From NCBI RefSeq assembly GCF_014204535.1, contig NZ_JACHLR010000002.1, positions 124,001-188,000 of the forward strand: DNA of 64,000 nucleotides. The letters run 5' to 3'. Source of the DNA: Novosphingobium chloroacetimidivorans. GTDB lineage: Bacteria > Pseudomonadota > Alphaproteobacteria > Sphingomonadales > Sphingomonadaceae. Made by a program: the position numbers and the translations under genes. The notes under the pieces are model-generated. The model was not told the origin of the DNA and did no database searches. It saw nothing but the letters and a program-made list of their open reading frames with translations. Shown here piece after piece: positions 1 to 8,313 of this stretch (position 1 is the stretch's first letter; every line of letters begins with the position of its first letter).

Positions 1-102
1 GCGTCCGCGCAGCTCCGCGGCAAGGACGCGATTGTGCTGGTCACGTGCCTTGGCTTCGGGGCTGGCGAGGTCGAGCTTGGTGGGGAGCACTGGCGCGCTC
101 AT
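1..102 (-). CDS. Probable acyl-CoA carboxylase carboxyltransferase subunit, N-terminus only
   Basis: Only the first 34 codons are in the window; the gene runs off the left edge. The ATG at 102 has a good ribosome binding site (AGGAGAG, about 6 bases upstream). The visible peptide begins MSAPVLPTKLDLASPEAK and continues with a charged helix. This resembles the N-terminus of methylcrotonyl/propionyl-CoA carboxylase beta subunits, but that is recognition from a short stretch. It lies 82 bases downstream of the IclR gene on the same strand. If correct, it would join the acyl-CoA metabolism cluster to its right. No catalytic residues are visible. Confidence 0.4.
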   Translation of the reverse strand, partial: MSAPVLPTKLDLASPEAKARDQHNRVLAAELRGR

Positions 103-184
103 GCATCTCTCTCCTGGCGTTTAGTTGGGGTGTCTAGCGGGCGAGCCGCCGCGACGGAATGCGAAAAGACGGGCTCTGCGCAAG

Positions 185-958
185 TCATGCCGAGAGCTGC
201 TCGCTCAAGCTGCGCGATGCGCCCAGCAGGGCGGCCTTGATGCGGGGCAGGTCCTCGCGAATGGCGCTGCCGATGCCGATCGCCACCAGCGCATGGCTGG
301 GCCGACCTTCCTGCTTCCACACCGGCGCGGCGACGACGGTCACGCCCGCGATGTAGTGCCCGGCGTCGACGGCGACGCCGCTGGTGCGTGCCTCTTCGAC
401 CTGGCCCTTCCAGGTTTCCCACGTGGGGGCCTCGTCCCAGCGCAGCCGATCGAAGCGTGGTTTCAATTGCGCATCGCTCCAGCCGCCGAAGGCGGCGATG
501 CAGCGCCCGGTCGCCGATACCAGTGCCGGGAAGCGGCTGCCGACCTGAGTCGAGAGCTGGAAGGTGGCGCCCGACTGCGACATCGCCGTCACGATGATGT
601 GGTCGAGGCCGAAGAGCTGTGCGCCAAGCGTCGTCAGCCCGAACTCGCGCGCAATGCGATCGAGCACGGGCTGGGCGAGCTCGTGAAAGGCATCGTGCCG
701 CAGCCAGTGACGCGCCAGCGTAAGCACGCCCGCGTCCAGCGCATAGCGCTTGGTATCGGCATCGAAGGCGACCAGCTCTTCCTCGGCAAGAGCGCGCAAG
801 ACGTAGAGGCAGGTGCTGGGAACCAGGCCCAATTCGCGCGCGATCGCCTGCACACCCATCGGTGTTCCCCGCTTGCCCAACAGACGCAGGATCGCAGCCG
901 CGCGGGCGATCGCCGGGGCCTTGCTGGTCTTCGTTTCGGGAGCGAGTTCAGCGATCAT
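185..958 (-). CDS. IclR-family transcriptional regulator
   Basis: A 257-residue protein with the IclR layout. Residues about 14-75 form an N-terminal winged helix-turn-helix (AIARELGLVPSTCLYVLRAL is the recognition part). An effector-binding domain follows at about 80-250, with the family-typical 'SATGRCIAAF' segment. IclR proteins usually control catabolic operons in response to a small acid or ester. The gene is transcribed away from the acyl-CoA ligase at 1068, with an AT-rich inverted repeat just upstream of its own start, so it probably controls the divergent cluster and itself. The ligand is unknown. The family call is firm; the target is inferred from position. Confidence 0.9.
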   Translation of the reverse strand: MIAELAPETKTSKAPAIARAAAILRLLGKRGTPMGVQAIARELGLVPSTCLYVLRALAEEELVAFDADTKRYALDAGVLTLARHWLRHDAFHELAQPVLDRIAREFGLTTLGAQLFGLDHIIVTAMSQSGATFQLSTQVGSRFPALVSATGRCIAAFGGWSDAQLKPRFDRLRWDEAPTWETWKGQVEEARTSGVAVDAGHYIAGVTVVAAPVWKQEGRPSHALVAIGIGSAIREDLPRIKAALLGASRSLSEQLSA

Positions 959-960
959 CG

Positions 961-988
961 TTCAATATGTTGAATAGCATTCGATATT
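961..988. promoter_or_regulatory. Nested AT-rich inverted repeats, candidate IclR operator
   Basis: The 109-base divergent gap holds TTCAA-N4-TTGAA at 961-974, and an overlapping AATAT...GAAT-AGC-ATTC...ATATT dyad at 964-988. This AT-rich patch stands out in a very GC-rich background. It lies directly upstream of the IclR start codon and before the ligase gene, which is where an IclR operator would sit. The dyads are seen directly; the binding role is inferred. Confidence 0.45.
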
Positions 989-1067
989 TACAACAACAAG
1001 CAGCAGTGGCAGAGAAGGTCAAGCAAGAACAGGCACGGGCGGATCCGTGCCGATCCGGGATTGATCG

Positions 1068-2645
1068 ATGACCAGGCTCACCGACTACACCAGCTATGCC
1101 GATGCCCAGCTCCACGCGAGTTCCGCAGGGTTGTGGGAGCTGTTCGATGGCGATCGTGAGCACCTGAACATCGCGCACGAGTGCATAACCCGCCATGCCG
1201 ACGGCTCCGGCCGGGCAGCGGTGCGGCTGGCGAACGCGGACGGCTCCGACGCCATCCTCAGCTTCGACACGATCAGCGCCGGCGCTGCGCAGTTCGCGCA
1301 CTGGCTCGACAAGGAAGGCGTGCAGCCGGGCGAGCGGATCGCCTTTATGCTGGAGCCGTCGCTGCCCTTTTACGTCTGCCTGTTCGGGGCGATGCAGACC
1401 GGCGCGATCTCGGTCCCGCTGTTCACGCTGTTCGGTCCCGATGCCCTGCGGCTGCGCGTGGGGGACTGCAATCCCACGATCCTGATCACCAATGCCGAGA
1501 AGGCGGAGCTGGCGCGTTCGGTCGAAGGGCCGCGCGTGATCGTCGCCGACGACGCGTTCCTCGCCTCGCTCTCCGATCTGCCGACCACCTACACGCCGAA
1601 GACCAAGGCCAACGACATGGCCGTCTTCCAGTACACCAGCGGCACCACGCGCGAGCTGCCCGAGGCGGTCAAGCACTCACACCGCACGCTGGTGACGCTG
1701 ATGTTCGCGGCGCTCTATGGCACCGGCATTCGCCCGGGCGACGAGTTCTTCTGCCCGTCATCGCCCGCCTGGGGCCACGGCTTGTGGCACGGCACGCTCG
1801 CGCCGCTGGCGATGGGCGTGACAACCGGCACCTTTGCGGGCCGCTTCGATCCGGTGCGGCTGATGAAGGCGCTCGACGATTTCAAGATCACCAACATGAG
1901 CGCGGCCGCCACCCACTACCGCATGATGAAGAACAGCGGGAAGGGCGGCGACTTCCAGTTCCACTTCAAGAAGCTGTCGTTCACCGGAGAGCCCATCGAC
2001 CCGGCCACGCTGGATTGGATCGACGAGACCTTCAAGGTCCCCGCCTGCTCGATGTACGGCACGACCGAGATCGGCGTGGTGCTGGTGAACTACCCGGGCG
2101 CCGAGGACTTCGTGGTCAAGCCTGGCTCGCTCGGCAAGCCCATCCCGGGGCAGAAGCTCGAAGTGCATCGGCTGGACGGCTCGATTACCGATCCGGGTGA
2201 AATCGGCGAGCTGATGCTCTGGCGTGGCGGCGGGTGGATGACCACCAAGGACCGCGCGAAGACCGACGAGGACGGCTATTTCTATCACTGCGGCCGCGCC
2301 GACGACGTGATCATCTCGGCCGGCTGGACGATGTCCGCGGTCGAGATCGAGAACACCATGCTGCGCCACGACAACGTCATGGAGTGCGGCGTGATCGGCG
2401 TTCCCGACGAACAGCGCGGCCAGGTGGTCAAGGCTTTCGTCGTCGCCAATTGCGCGGGCAGCGATGCACTGGTGAAGGAGCTGCAGGACTTCACCCGCGA
2501 GCGGCTGGCCCAGCACGAATTCCCTCGCATCGTCGAGTTCGTCGACGAACTGCCCAAGAACCCGGCCGGCAAGGTCCACCGCAAGATGCTGCGCGACCGT
2601 GAGGCCGCAAAGGCGGCGGAGGCGGCCACGGCCTGGTCAACCTAG
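1068..2645 (+). CDS. AMP-forming acyl-CoA ligase (ANL superfamily)
   Basis: A 525-residue adenylate-forming enzyme expected to activate a carboxylic acid to its CoA thioester with ATP. The phosphate loop at residues 189-198 reads YTSGTTRELP, which differs from the usual TSGTTGxPKG. The motifs MYGTTEIG, 'YFYHCGRADDVI' (hinge aspartate) and the C-terminal NPAGKVHRKML with the catalytic lysine are all recognisable. Length and motif order fit medium-chain or benzoate-type ligases. It is the first gene of the rightward cluster with a dehydratase, esterase, CoA-transferase and SDR. The substrate cannot be deduced. Confidence 0.88.
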   Translation: MTRLTDYTSYADAQLHASSAGLWELFDGDREHLNIAHECITRHADGSGRAAVRLANADGSDAILSFDTISAGAAQFAHWLDKEGVQPGERIAFMLEPSLPFYVCLFGAMQTGAISVPLFTLFGPDALRLRVGDCNPTILITNAEKAELARSVEGPRVIVADDAFLASLSDLPTTYTPKTKANDMAVFQYTSGTTRELPEAVKHSHRTLVTLMFAALYGTGIRPGDEFFCPSSPAWGHGLWHGTLAPLAMGVTTGTFAGRFDPVRLMKALDDFKITNMSAAATHYRMMKNSGKGGDFQFHFKKLSFTGEPIDPATLDWIDETFKVPACSMYGTTEIGVVLVNYPGAEDFVVKPGSLGKPIPGQKLEVHRLDGSITDPGEIGELMLWRGGGWMTTKDRAKTDEDGYFYHCGRADDVIISAGWTMSAVEIENTMLRHDNVMECGVIGVPDEQRGQVVKAFVVANCAGSDALVKELQDFTRERLAQHEFPRIVEFVDELPKNPAGKVHRKMLRDREAAKAAEAATAWST

Positions 2646-2655
2646 CAACCTCGTC

Positions 2656-2734
2656 ATCCCGGACTTGATCCGGGATCCCGCTTCTTCCGGCGGACGAGGA
2701 CAAGAACAAGCGGCACCCCGGATCGAGTCCGGGG
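2656..2734. repeat. Inverted pair of palindromic repeats (CCCGGACTTGATCCGGG family)
   Basis: Between the ligase and dehydratase genes, one copy (ATCCCGGA-CTTGA-TCCGGGAT, 2656-2676) is followed by a reverse-orientation variant (CCCCGGATCGAGTCCGGGG, 2716-2734). Each copy folds into a hairpin and the two can pair with each other. Related copies lie at 22014, 25258, 35187 and 35276. Such elements are common between genes in sphingomonads and may stabilise or end transcripts. Confidence 0.75.
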
Positions 2735-2770
2735 CGACGGTAGAAACGAGAACACAGGAGTACGATCGAA

Positions 2771-3913
2771 ATGGCAGAAGCAGACGCCCCCAAGAACAAG
2801 TTCCCCAAGATCACCGAGCAAGGCCTCGACGATCTGCGCGCCCGCATTGGCGTCAAGATCGAGAACACGGTCGAGCCGTGGAACTACGAAGCCAGCCGCG
2901 ACGCGATCCGCCACTACGCGCATGGCATCGGCGACGATAACCCACTGTGGTGCGATCCCGAGTACGCCAAGAACACCAAGTACGGCACGATCGTGGCGCT
3001 GCCCTCGTTCCTGTTCAGCACCAGCCGCATCGTCTCGGGCTACTGCGGCGGCCTCGCCGGCGTGCACGCGATGTGGGCGGGCGCCGACTGGACCTGGCAC
3101 CAGCCGGTCCTGCGCAACGACACCATCCGCACCGAGGCGTACCTCAAGGACCTGGTCGAGCACCAGACCAAGTTCGCCGGCCGCTCGTTCCAGCAGATCT
3201 ACCACGTCGACTTCTACAACCAGAACGGCGATCACCTCGCCGGCGCGGACTCGTGGGTGTTCCGCACCGACCGTGACGAAGCGCGTGAGCGTGGCACGAA
3301 GTACACCGAAGCGCGTGGCCGCGTTGAGCCCTTCACCCAGGAGCAGCTCGACGAGTTCTACGACATCTACGACCGCGAAGAGATCCGTGGCGCGACCCCG
3401 CGTTACTTCGAGGACGTGAACGTCGGCGACAAGCTGCCGCCGATGATGAAGGGCCCGATGACCGTCACCGGCTTCATCGCCTATGCACAGGGTTGGGGCG
3501 GCCTCTATATCCGCGCCAACCGCCTGGCGTACAAGATGCAGAAGGCGCACCCGGGCCTGGGCATCCGCAACCGCTTCAACGTGCCGGACTGCCCCGAGCG
3601 CGTGCACTGGGACGAAGAGTTCGCTCTGGAAGTCGGCGCGCCGGGCGCCTACGACTACGGTCCGGAGCGCACCTCGTGGCTGACGCACCACATCACCGAC
3701 TGGATCGGCGATGACGGCTTCCTCCACAAGTCGAGCTGCCAGATCCGCCGCCACAATCCCGACGGCGACGCCATCGTGATCACCGGCGAGGTCATCCGCA
3801 AGTTCGAGGAGAACGGCAAGAAGTACGTCGAGATCGAGCAGAAGGCGACGACCCATCGCAACGAGCTCTCGGCTTTCGGCACCGCTGTCGCGGAACTGCC
3901 GAGCAAGGGCTGA
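2771..3913 (+). CDS. FAS1-like / MaoC-type acyl dehydratase (double hotdog)
   Basis: A 380-residue protein with two hotdog halves. The N-terminal half carries GDDNPLW at residues 54-60 followed by 'YGTIVALPSF', which matches the FAS1-like dehydratase (MaoC_dehydrat_N) pattern. The second half starts near 'PRYFEDVNVGDKLPP', a typical MaoC domain opening. The expected reaction is hydration or dehydration of an enoyl/3-hydroxyacyl thioester, probably CoA-bound given the flanking ligase and CoA-transferase. A purine-rich RBS (AGGAG) precedes the ATG. The exact substrate and reaction direction are unknown. Confidence 0.82.
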   Translation: MAEADAPKNKFPKITEQGLDDLRARIGVKIENTVEPWNYEASRDAIRHYAHGIGDDNPLWCDPEYAKNTKYGTIVALPSFLFSTSRIVSGYCGGLAGVHAMWAGADWTWHQPVLRNDTIRTEAYLKDLVEHQTKFAGRSFQQIYHVDFYNQNGDHLAGADSWVFRTDRDEARERGTKYTEARGRVEPFTQEQLDEFYDIYDREEIRGATPRYFEDVNVGDKLPPMMKGPMTVTGFIAYAQGWGGLYIRANRLAYKMQKAHPGLGIRNRFNVPDCPERVHWDEEFALEVGAPGAYDYGPERTSWLTHHITDWIGDDGFLHKSSCQIRRHNPDGDAIVITGEVIRKFEENGKKYVEIEQKATTHRNELSAFGTAVAELPSKG

Positions 3914-3924
3914 GCCAATGCGAG

Positions 3925-4035
3925 CTTCCCTCCCCGGCGGGGAGGGAAGCCGGGGTGGGGAGCGACGCCGGCGGCGGCGCGTCCACGCAGGCGTGGGCAC
4001 ACCCACCTCCCGACCTCCTCCCTCAAAGGAGGAGG
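3925..4035. repeat. GC-rich intergenic palindromes
   Basis: After the dehydratase stop lies a 25-base palindrome (CTTCCCTCCCC-GGC-GGGGAGGGAAG, 3925-3949). A second hairpin (CCTCCT...AGGAGG, about 4014-4035) follows. They belong to the G/C-run family also seen at 24207-24320 and 32797-32962. They could act as a terminator or mRNA-stabilising element between the dehydratase and esterase genes. Confidence 0.6.
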
Positions 4036-4114
4036 CGGCGGCTTGCGAAGCTGCACGCAGATGCGGCAACCAGTCTCTTGCGCCGGCACCACCGGCAACC
4101 CGAAGGAGAGGGAC

Positions 4115-5119
4115 ATGGAAGACGCCAGGCCGCAGTTCGAGCCGAATGGCGACGTGCGCGTGCCCGCTTTCGTGCTGCCCGTCTCCGGCCTCGTCAGCCC
4201 GGAAGCGGCGGCGGCGCAGCGCCGGCGGCCCACCGTGCCGCCCATCGACACCAGCCACATCACCGACATCGCCGAGCGTCGCGCCCGGTTCAACGCGCTG
4301 ACGCAGCCCGCGGTCGACCGCTTGCGCGCCCGCTTCTCGGTCACGATCACGCCGGCGACCATCGCGGGCGTCCGGGTGCTCGACATCACGCCCGCGGACG
4401 GCGGCCACGATCCCGATCGCGTGCTGATCAACCTGCATGGCGGCGCTTTCCTGCTCGGCTGGGACAGCAATGCCCTGATCGAATCCATTCCCGTGGCCGC
4501 GCTCGGTCGCTATCGGGTGATTGCCCTCGACTACCGCATGGCGCCCGAGCACCGGCACCCTGCGGCGCTGGAGGATGTGGCGGCCGTCTACGCAGCGCTG
4601 CTCGACACCTACGAGGCGCCCCGGATCGGGCTCTATGGCGGCTCGGCCGGTGGCTTGCTCGCCGCGCAGGCGGCAGCGTGGCTGCCTCGTCACGGTCTGC
4701 CGCAAGTGGGTGCGCTCGGCGTCTTCGGCGCAGGTGGCGTGCCGTTCCAGGCAGGCGAGTCCGCGTACCTGGCAGGGTACATCGATGGCGAATACCCTCC
4801 ACCTGCACCGGGCCAGCAAGGTAAGCCTGACGAGGGCTACTTCGCCGGCATCGATCCCGATGATCCGACTGCCTGGCCCGCCTACCATCAGGACGTGCTG
4901 GCGAACTTTCCCCCAACGCTGCTCATCACCGGCACCCGCTCGATCGATCTCAGCCCGGCGATCTACACCAACTCGCAGCTGATCAAGGCGGGCGTACGCT
5001 CGACTTTAATCGTCGGCGAGGGGATGGGCCATTGCTATTATTACGACGTGGGATTGCCCGAGGCGCAGGACGCCTACGCGGCCATGATCGCCTTCTTCCG
5101 CGAGAACCTTGATCGATGA
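4115..5119 (+). CDS. Alpha/beta hydrolase, hormone-sensitive-lipase type
   Basis: A 334-residue esterase/lipase-like protein. The oxyanion-hole motif HGGA lies at residues 108-111. YRMAPEHRHP follows at about 140-149, and the nucleophile elbow GGSAGG places Ser near 177. The late GMGHCYY supplies the likely catalytic His. These are hallmarks of the HSL (bacterial family IV) hydrolases. The ATG at 4115 is chosen because AAGGAGAG ends 4 bases before it; the frame stays open further upstream. Its stop overlaps the CoA-transferase start (ATGA). It may release a free acid from an ester for the pathway; the substrate is unknown. Confidence 0.85.
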   Translation: MEDARPQFEPNGDVRVPAFVLPVSGLVSPEAAAAQRRRPTVPPIDTSHITDIAERRARFNALTQPAVDRLRARFSVTITPATIAGVRVLDITPADGGHDPDRVLINLHGGAFLLGWDSNALIESIPVAALGRYRVIALDYRMAPEHRHPAALEDVAAVYAALLDTYEAPRIGLYGGSAGGLLAAQAAAWLPRHGLPQVGALGVFGAGGVPFQAGESAYLAGYIDGEYPPPAPGQQGKPDEGYFAGIDPDDPTAWPAYHQDVLANFPPTLLITGTRSIDLSPAIYTNSQLIKAGVRSTLIVGEGMGHCYYYDVGLPEAQDAYAAMIAFFRENLDR

Positions 5120-6324
5120 GCGAAATTGAACCGTGGCTGGGCCCACTCGCCGGCGTCCGAGTGATCGACTTCACGCGCGTGCTGGCCGGCCCCGCCGCGA
5201 GCCTGGCCCTCGCCGACCTGGGCGCCGAGGTGTTCAAGATCGAGCCCCCCGGCACGGGCGACGAAACCCGCACCTTCCCGCCGATCCGCGATGGCGAGAG
5301 CCACTATTACCTCGCCGTCAATCGCGGCAAGAAGTCGATCGTCGTCGACCTGAAAAGCGCCGAGGGACTGGCGCTGGTCAAGGACCTAGCCGCCAAGTGC
5401 GACGTGCTGGTCGAGAACTACCGGCCGGGCGTGATGGAGCGCCTGGGGCTCGGCTACGAGGCGATCAAGGCGATCAACCCGCGGCTGATCTACTGTTCGA
5501 TCTCGGGCTACGGCCAGACGGGTCCGCTCAGGGATCGTCCCAGCTTCGACATCGTGCTGCAGGCCATGTCCGGCACGCTGGCGATGAATGGCGAGCGTGA
5601 CGGACTGCCGACCAAGCTCGGCATCCCGCTGGGCGATCTCGTCGGCGGCATCAACGGCCCGATCGGCATCCTCTCCGCGCTCTACGAGCGCGAGCGCACC
5701 GGCACCGGCCGGCATATCGACATCAGCCTGATGGACGGCTTGATGGGCATGCTCGGCTACATCGCCCAGCTCGCCTTCTTTACCGGCCAGGACCCGCAGC
5801 GCGTGGGTTCGCAGCACCCCAACCTGGTGCCCTATGGCATCTTCCCGGCCGCGGACGGCTCGATCGTCGTCGCCTGCCTGACGCCGAGCTTCTGGAGCCG
5901 TGTCTGTCGCTCGATAGACCGCCCCGAGCTGTGCGACGACACGCGCTACGACACGCTGGAGAAGCGCCGCGATGCACGCGAGGAGGTCAACGCGATCGTC
6001 TCGGCCTTCACGCAGGACCGCACGGTGGACGAACTGGTCGCGATCTTCACCGAGCACGAAGTGCCGCACGCGCCGATCCTCGGCGTCACCGAAGCACTGA
6101 CCCAGCCACAGGCGGTCGCACGCCAGATGGTGGTCGAGGCGCAGCATGCGAGCCTTGGACCGATCCCGATCGTCAACCGCTCCATCCGCTTCACCGATGC
6201 CGAGCAGCCGGTGCCCGAGGCGCCGCCTGTTCTAGGCCAGCATACCGACTCGATCCTGGCCGACGTGCTCGATCTTTCGCTCGAGCGGATTGCCGAGCTG
6301 AAAGCCGCGGGAGTCGTTGCCTAA
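5116..6324 (+). CDS. CoA-transferase family III (CaiB/BaiF type)
   Basis: A 402-residue class III CoA-transferase, opening with 'LAGVRVIDFTRVLAGP' and containing 'DLKSAEGLALVKDL' and 'NYRPGVMERLGLGY', all family signatures. The likely catalytic aspartate is Asp174 in GIPLGDLVGG. The family moves CoA between an acyl-CoA donor and a carboxylate. The start overlaps the esterase stop by 4 bases, indicating translational coupling. In this cluster it may provide an ATP-independent route to the CoA ester beside the ligase, or recycle CoA from a product. Specificity cannot be read from the sequence. Confidence 0.9.
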   Translation: MSEIEPWLGPLAGVRVIDFTRVLAGPAASLALADLGAEVFKIEPPGTGDETRTFPPIRDGESHYYLAVNRGKKSIVVDLKSAEGLALVKDLAAKCDVLVENYRPGVMERLGLGYEAIKAINPRLIYCSISGYGQTGPLRDRPSFDIVLQAMSGTLAMNGERDGLPTKLGIPLGDLVGGINGPIGILSALYERERTGTGRHIDISLMDGLMGMLGYIAQLAFFTGQDPQRVGSQHPNLVPYGIFPAADGSIVVACLTPSFWSRVCRSIDRPELCDDTRYDTLEKRRDAREEVNAIVSAFTQDRTVDELVAIFTEHEVPHAPILGVTEALTQPQAVARQMVVEAQHASLGPIPIVNRSIRFTDAEQPVPEAPPVLGQHTDSILADVLDLSLERIAELKAAGVVA

Positions 6325-6334
6325 CGTCTGCCGC

Positions 6335-6423
6335 TTCGTCATTGCGAGCGCAGCGAAGCAATCTAGCTCGGTTTACGTCGTCCTGGATTGCCTCGACGGC
6401 TTCGCCCTCTCGCAATGACGAGG
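6335..6423. repeat. Inverted repeat pair (CGTCATTGCGAG family)
   Basis: TTCGTCATTGCGAG at 6335-6348 is matched in inverse orientation by CTCGCAATGACGAG at 6410-6423. The left part continues as GCGCAGCGAAGCAATC. This is a widespread proteobacterial intergenic repeat. It directly precedes the RBS of the SDR gene, so that gene's leader contains the right arm. Confidence 0.7.
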
Positions 6424-6441
6424 GTAGTTGAGGAGAGAACC

Positions 6442-7359
6442 ATGCCCGACTTGCGCTTCGACGACCGCGTGGCGGTGATCACCGGTGGCGGCCGCGGCCT
6501 GGGGCGCGCGCATGCGTTGCTGCTGGCGAGCCGCGGATGCAAGGTCGTGGTCAACGATCCGGGCGTGTCCATGGCCGGCGACTTGACGGAGGAAGGCCCG
6601 GCCGAAGCGCTTGCCGCCGAGATCCGTGCCCAAGGCGGAGAGGCGATCGCCAACACCGACAGCGTCGCCACGCCCGAAGGCGGCAAGGCGATCATCCAGT
6701 CCGCTCTCGATGCATTCGGCCGTATCGACATCCTCATCCACTCGGCCGGCAACGTGCGCCGTGGCAGCCTGAGCGATCTCGCCTATGAGGACTTCACCGC
6801 CGTCCTCGATGTGCACCTGAAGGGCGCCTACCACGTCGTGCGCGAGGCGTTTCCGCACATGAAGGCGCAAGGCTATGGCCGGATCGTGCTGACCAGTTCG
6901 ATCAACGGGCTCTACGGTAAATCGGACAACGTCACGTATGCGATCTGCAAGGCCGGCTTCATGGGCCTGTCGAACACCGCCGCGATCGAGGGGCAGCATC
7001 ATAACGTAAAGTCCAACCTGATCGTGCCGGCCGCGGTCACGCGCATGTCCGAGGGGATCGACACCAGCAAGTTCCCGCCGATGGAGCCCGAGCAGGTCGC
7101 GCCGATGGTCGGCTATCTCTGCCACGAGGACTGCACTGCCAGCGGCGAGATGTACGTCGCCATGGGCGGGCGCGTCGCCCGCGCCTGGATTGCCGAGAAT
7201 GCCGGCGTCTACCAGCCCGAGTGGTCGCTCGAGGACGTAGCCGAGCAGATCGACCTGATCCGCACCGGTGGAGAGCAGATGGCCTTCCCGCCGGTGCCCG
7301 ACGGCCAGCTCGAGCACTTGCTCTATGGCTTCAAGATGATCCGCGAAGGATCGAACTGA
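6442..7359 (+). CDS. SDR-family dehydrogenase, HSD17B4/multifunctional-enzyme-like
   Basis: A 305-residue short-chain dehydrogenase. The NAD-binding motif TGGGRGLG is at residues 14-21. The active site has Ser in 'VLTSSINGLYG', Tyr166 and Lys170 (YAICK). The insertion with 'VVNDPGVSMAGD' and the long C-terminal part resemble the (3R)-hydroxyacyl-CoA dehydrogenase domain of peroxisomal multifunctional enzyme 2. That would supply the oxidation step after the MaoC-type hydratase at 2771. The ATG at 6442 follows GAGGAGAG; the frame continues upstream into the repeat but without a better start. Confidence 0.87.
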   Translation: MPDLRFDDRVAVITGGGRGLGRAHALLLASRGCKVVVNDPGVSMAGDLTEEGPAEALAAEIRAQGGEAIANTDSVATPEGGKAIIQSALDAFGRIDILIHSAGNVRRGSLSDLAYEDFTAVLDVHLKGAYHVVREAFPHMKAQGYGRIVLTSSINGLYGKSDNVTYAICKAGFMGLSNTAAIEGQHHNVKSNLIVPAAVTRMSEGIDTSKFPPMEPEQVAPMVGYLCHEDCTASGEMYVAMGGRVARAWIAENAGVYQPEWSLEDVAEQIDLIRTGGEQMAFPPVPDGQLEHLLYGFKMIREGSN

Positions 7360-7399
7360 AGCGCTTCACACGCGTTACGGGCGGCAAAGGAGACTTGTC

Positions 7400-7753
7400 A
7401 TGCCCGAACGCGAAGTCGACACCACCGGCCCCGACGCGCCGATCGAAACCGTCGGCAACCACGAGCTGATCGCCTCCAACCGGGTCGAGGGGACGGCGGT
7501 ATACGGGCACGACCATCACAAGGTCGGGCACGTGCACAACTTCATGGTCAACAAGCGCACCGGCCAGGTCGCGCATGTGATCGTATCGGACAGCGGCCTG
7601 TTCGGCTTGGGCGCCACCCGCTTCCTGCTCCTGCCCTGGCAGGACCTGACTTACGAGCCGGACCTCGGCGGCTACGTCTCGCACATCAGCAAGGACATGA
7701 TGAGCGAGCACGGCCGCATCTCCGCCGAAGACGCCGAGATGCAGATCTGGTGA
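7400..7753 (+). CDS. PRC-barrel domain protein
   Basis: A 117-residue soluble protein with one PRC-barrel domain. The core is 'NHELIASNRVEGTAVYGHDH' followed by 'VGHVHNFMVNKRTGQVAHVI' and a closing strand with 'RFLLLPWQDLTYEPDLGGY'. PRC barrels occur in photosynthetic reaction-centre H subunits, RimM and many stress-related small proteins. Nothing here links it to photosynthesis. AAAGGAG lies upstream of the ATG. It follows the SDR gene by 40 bases but is probably functionally separate. Confidence 0.85.
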   Translation: MPEREVDTTGPDAPIETVGNHELIASNRVEGTAVYGHDHHKVGHVHNFMVNKRTGQVAHVIVSDSGLFGLGATRFLLLPWQDLTYEPDLGGYVSHISKDMMSEHGRISAEDAEMQIW

Positions 7754-7761
7754 GGAGTAGC

Positions 7762-7835
7762 TGGAGCGGGTGAAGGGAATCGAACCCTCGTATTCAGCTT
7801 GGGAAGCTGCTGCTCTACCATTGAGCTACACCCGC
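7762..7835 (-). tRNA. tRNA-Gly (anticodon CCC)
   Basis: Read on the minus strand, the sequence begins GCGGGTGTAGCTCAATGGTA and ends with CACCCGC-T-CCA. This gives a 7-bp acceptor stem, a D-arm, an anticodon loop TTCCCAA (anticodon CCC), a T-arm with GGTTCGATTCC, and an encoded CCA end. It closely resembles bacterial glycine CCC tRNAs. It sits between the PRC-barrel gene and arfB. Confidence 0.97.
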
Positions 7836-7884
7836 GTCGGTCGGCCTAGTGCCATGGGCGGCACGGTTGCGTCAACGCGTCTGA

Positions 7885-8295
7885 TCAATCGAATGACACC
7901 TTGCCGCGCCCGGCCTTGACCGAGCCGCGAAGCTTCTTGCCCTTGATGCGTTGTTCCTTGCCAACGCGGTTGAGGCGGCTCTTGGCGCGCTGGGCGGGGA
8001 GTTGCTGCGCTTGTGCGAGCAGTTCGGCGAGGCGCTCGCGCGCGTCTGCGCGATTGGCTTCCTGGGTGCGAAAGCGGCGCGCGGCGATGACCAGTTCGCC
8101 GCGGCCGGTCATGCGGCTGCCGGCCAGTTCCTTGAGCCTCGCGAAGACGGGGGGCGAGAGCCGTAGTGCGTAGACGTCCAGGCGCAACTGGACGGCAGTC
8201 GCCACCTTGTTGACGTTCTGCCCCCCAGGGCCCGAGGCGGCAATGAAGCTTTCACTCGCCAGCGCCTGAGCCCGGTCGATCAGATCGTCAGCCAC
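7885..8295 (-). CDS. arfB: Alternative ribosome-rescue factor ArfB-like (class I RF domain)
   Basis: A 136-residue protein with the release-factor GGQ motif at residues 24-26 (SGPGGQNVNK). It ends in a basic tail rich in Lys and Arg (KGKKLRGSVKAGRGK), the layout of ArfB/YaeJ. ArfB hydrolyses peptidyl-tRNA on ribosomes stalled without a stop codon, inserting its basic tail in the mRNA channel. The length matches the family (about 140). It is downstream of the RluA-type gene on the same strand, separated by a small hairpin. Confidence 0.9.
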   Translation of the reverse strand: MADDLIDRAQALASESFIAASGPGGQNVNKVATAVQLRLDVYALRLSPPVFARLKELAGSRMTGRGELVIAARRFRTQEANRADARERLAELLAQAQQLPAQRAKSRLNRVGKEQRIKGKKLRGSVKAGRGKVSFD

Positions 8296-8313
8296 GAGCA
8301 GTCCACGTCTTCG

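Noticed and set aside
2654..4888. Very long open frame (over 700 codons) on the minus strand across the dehydratase and esterase genes
   Set aside because: It is antisense to two genes with clear motifs, its translation is Arg/Val/Ala-rich without recognisable domains, and high GC content makes such open antisense frames common here.
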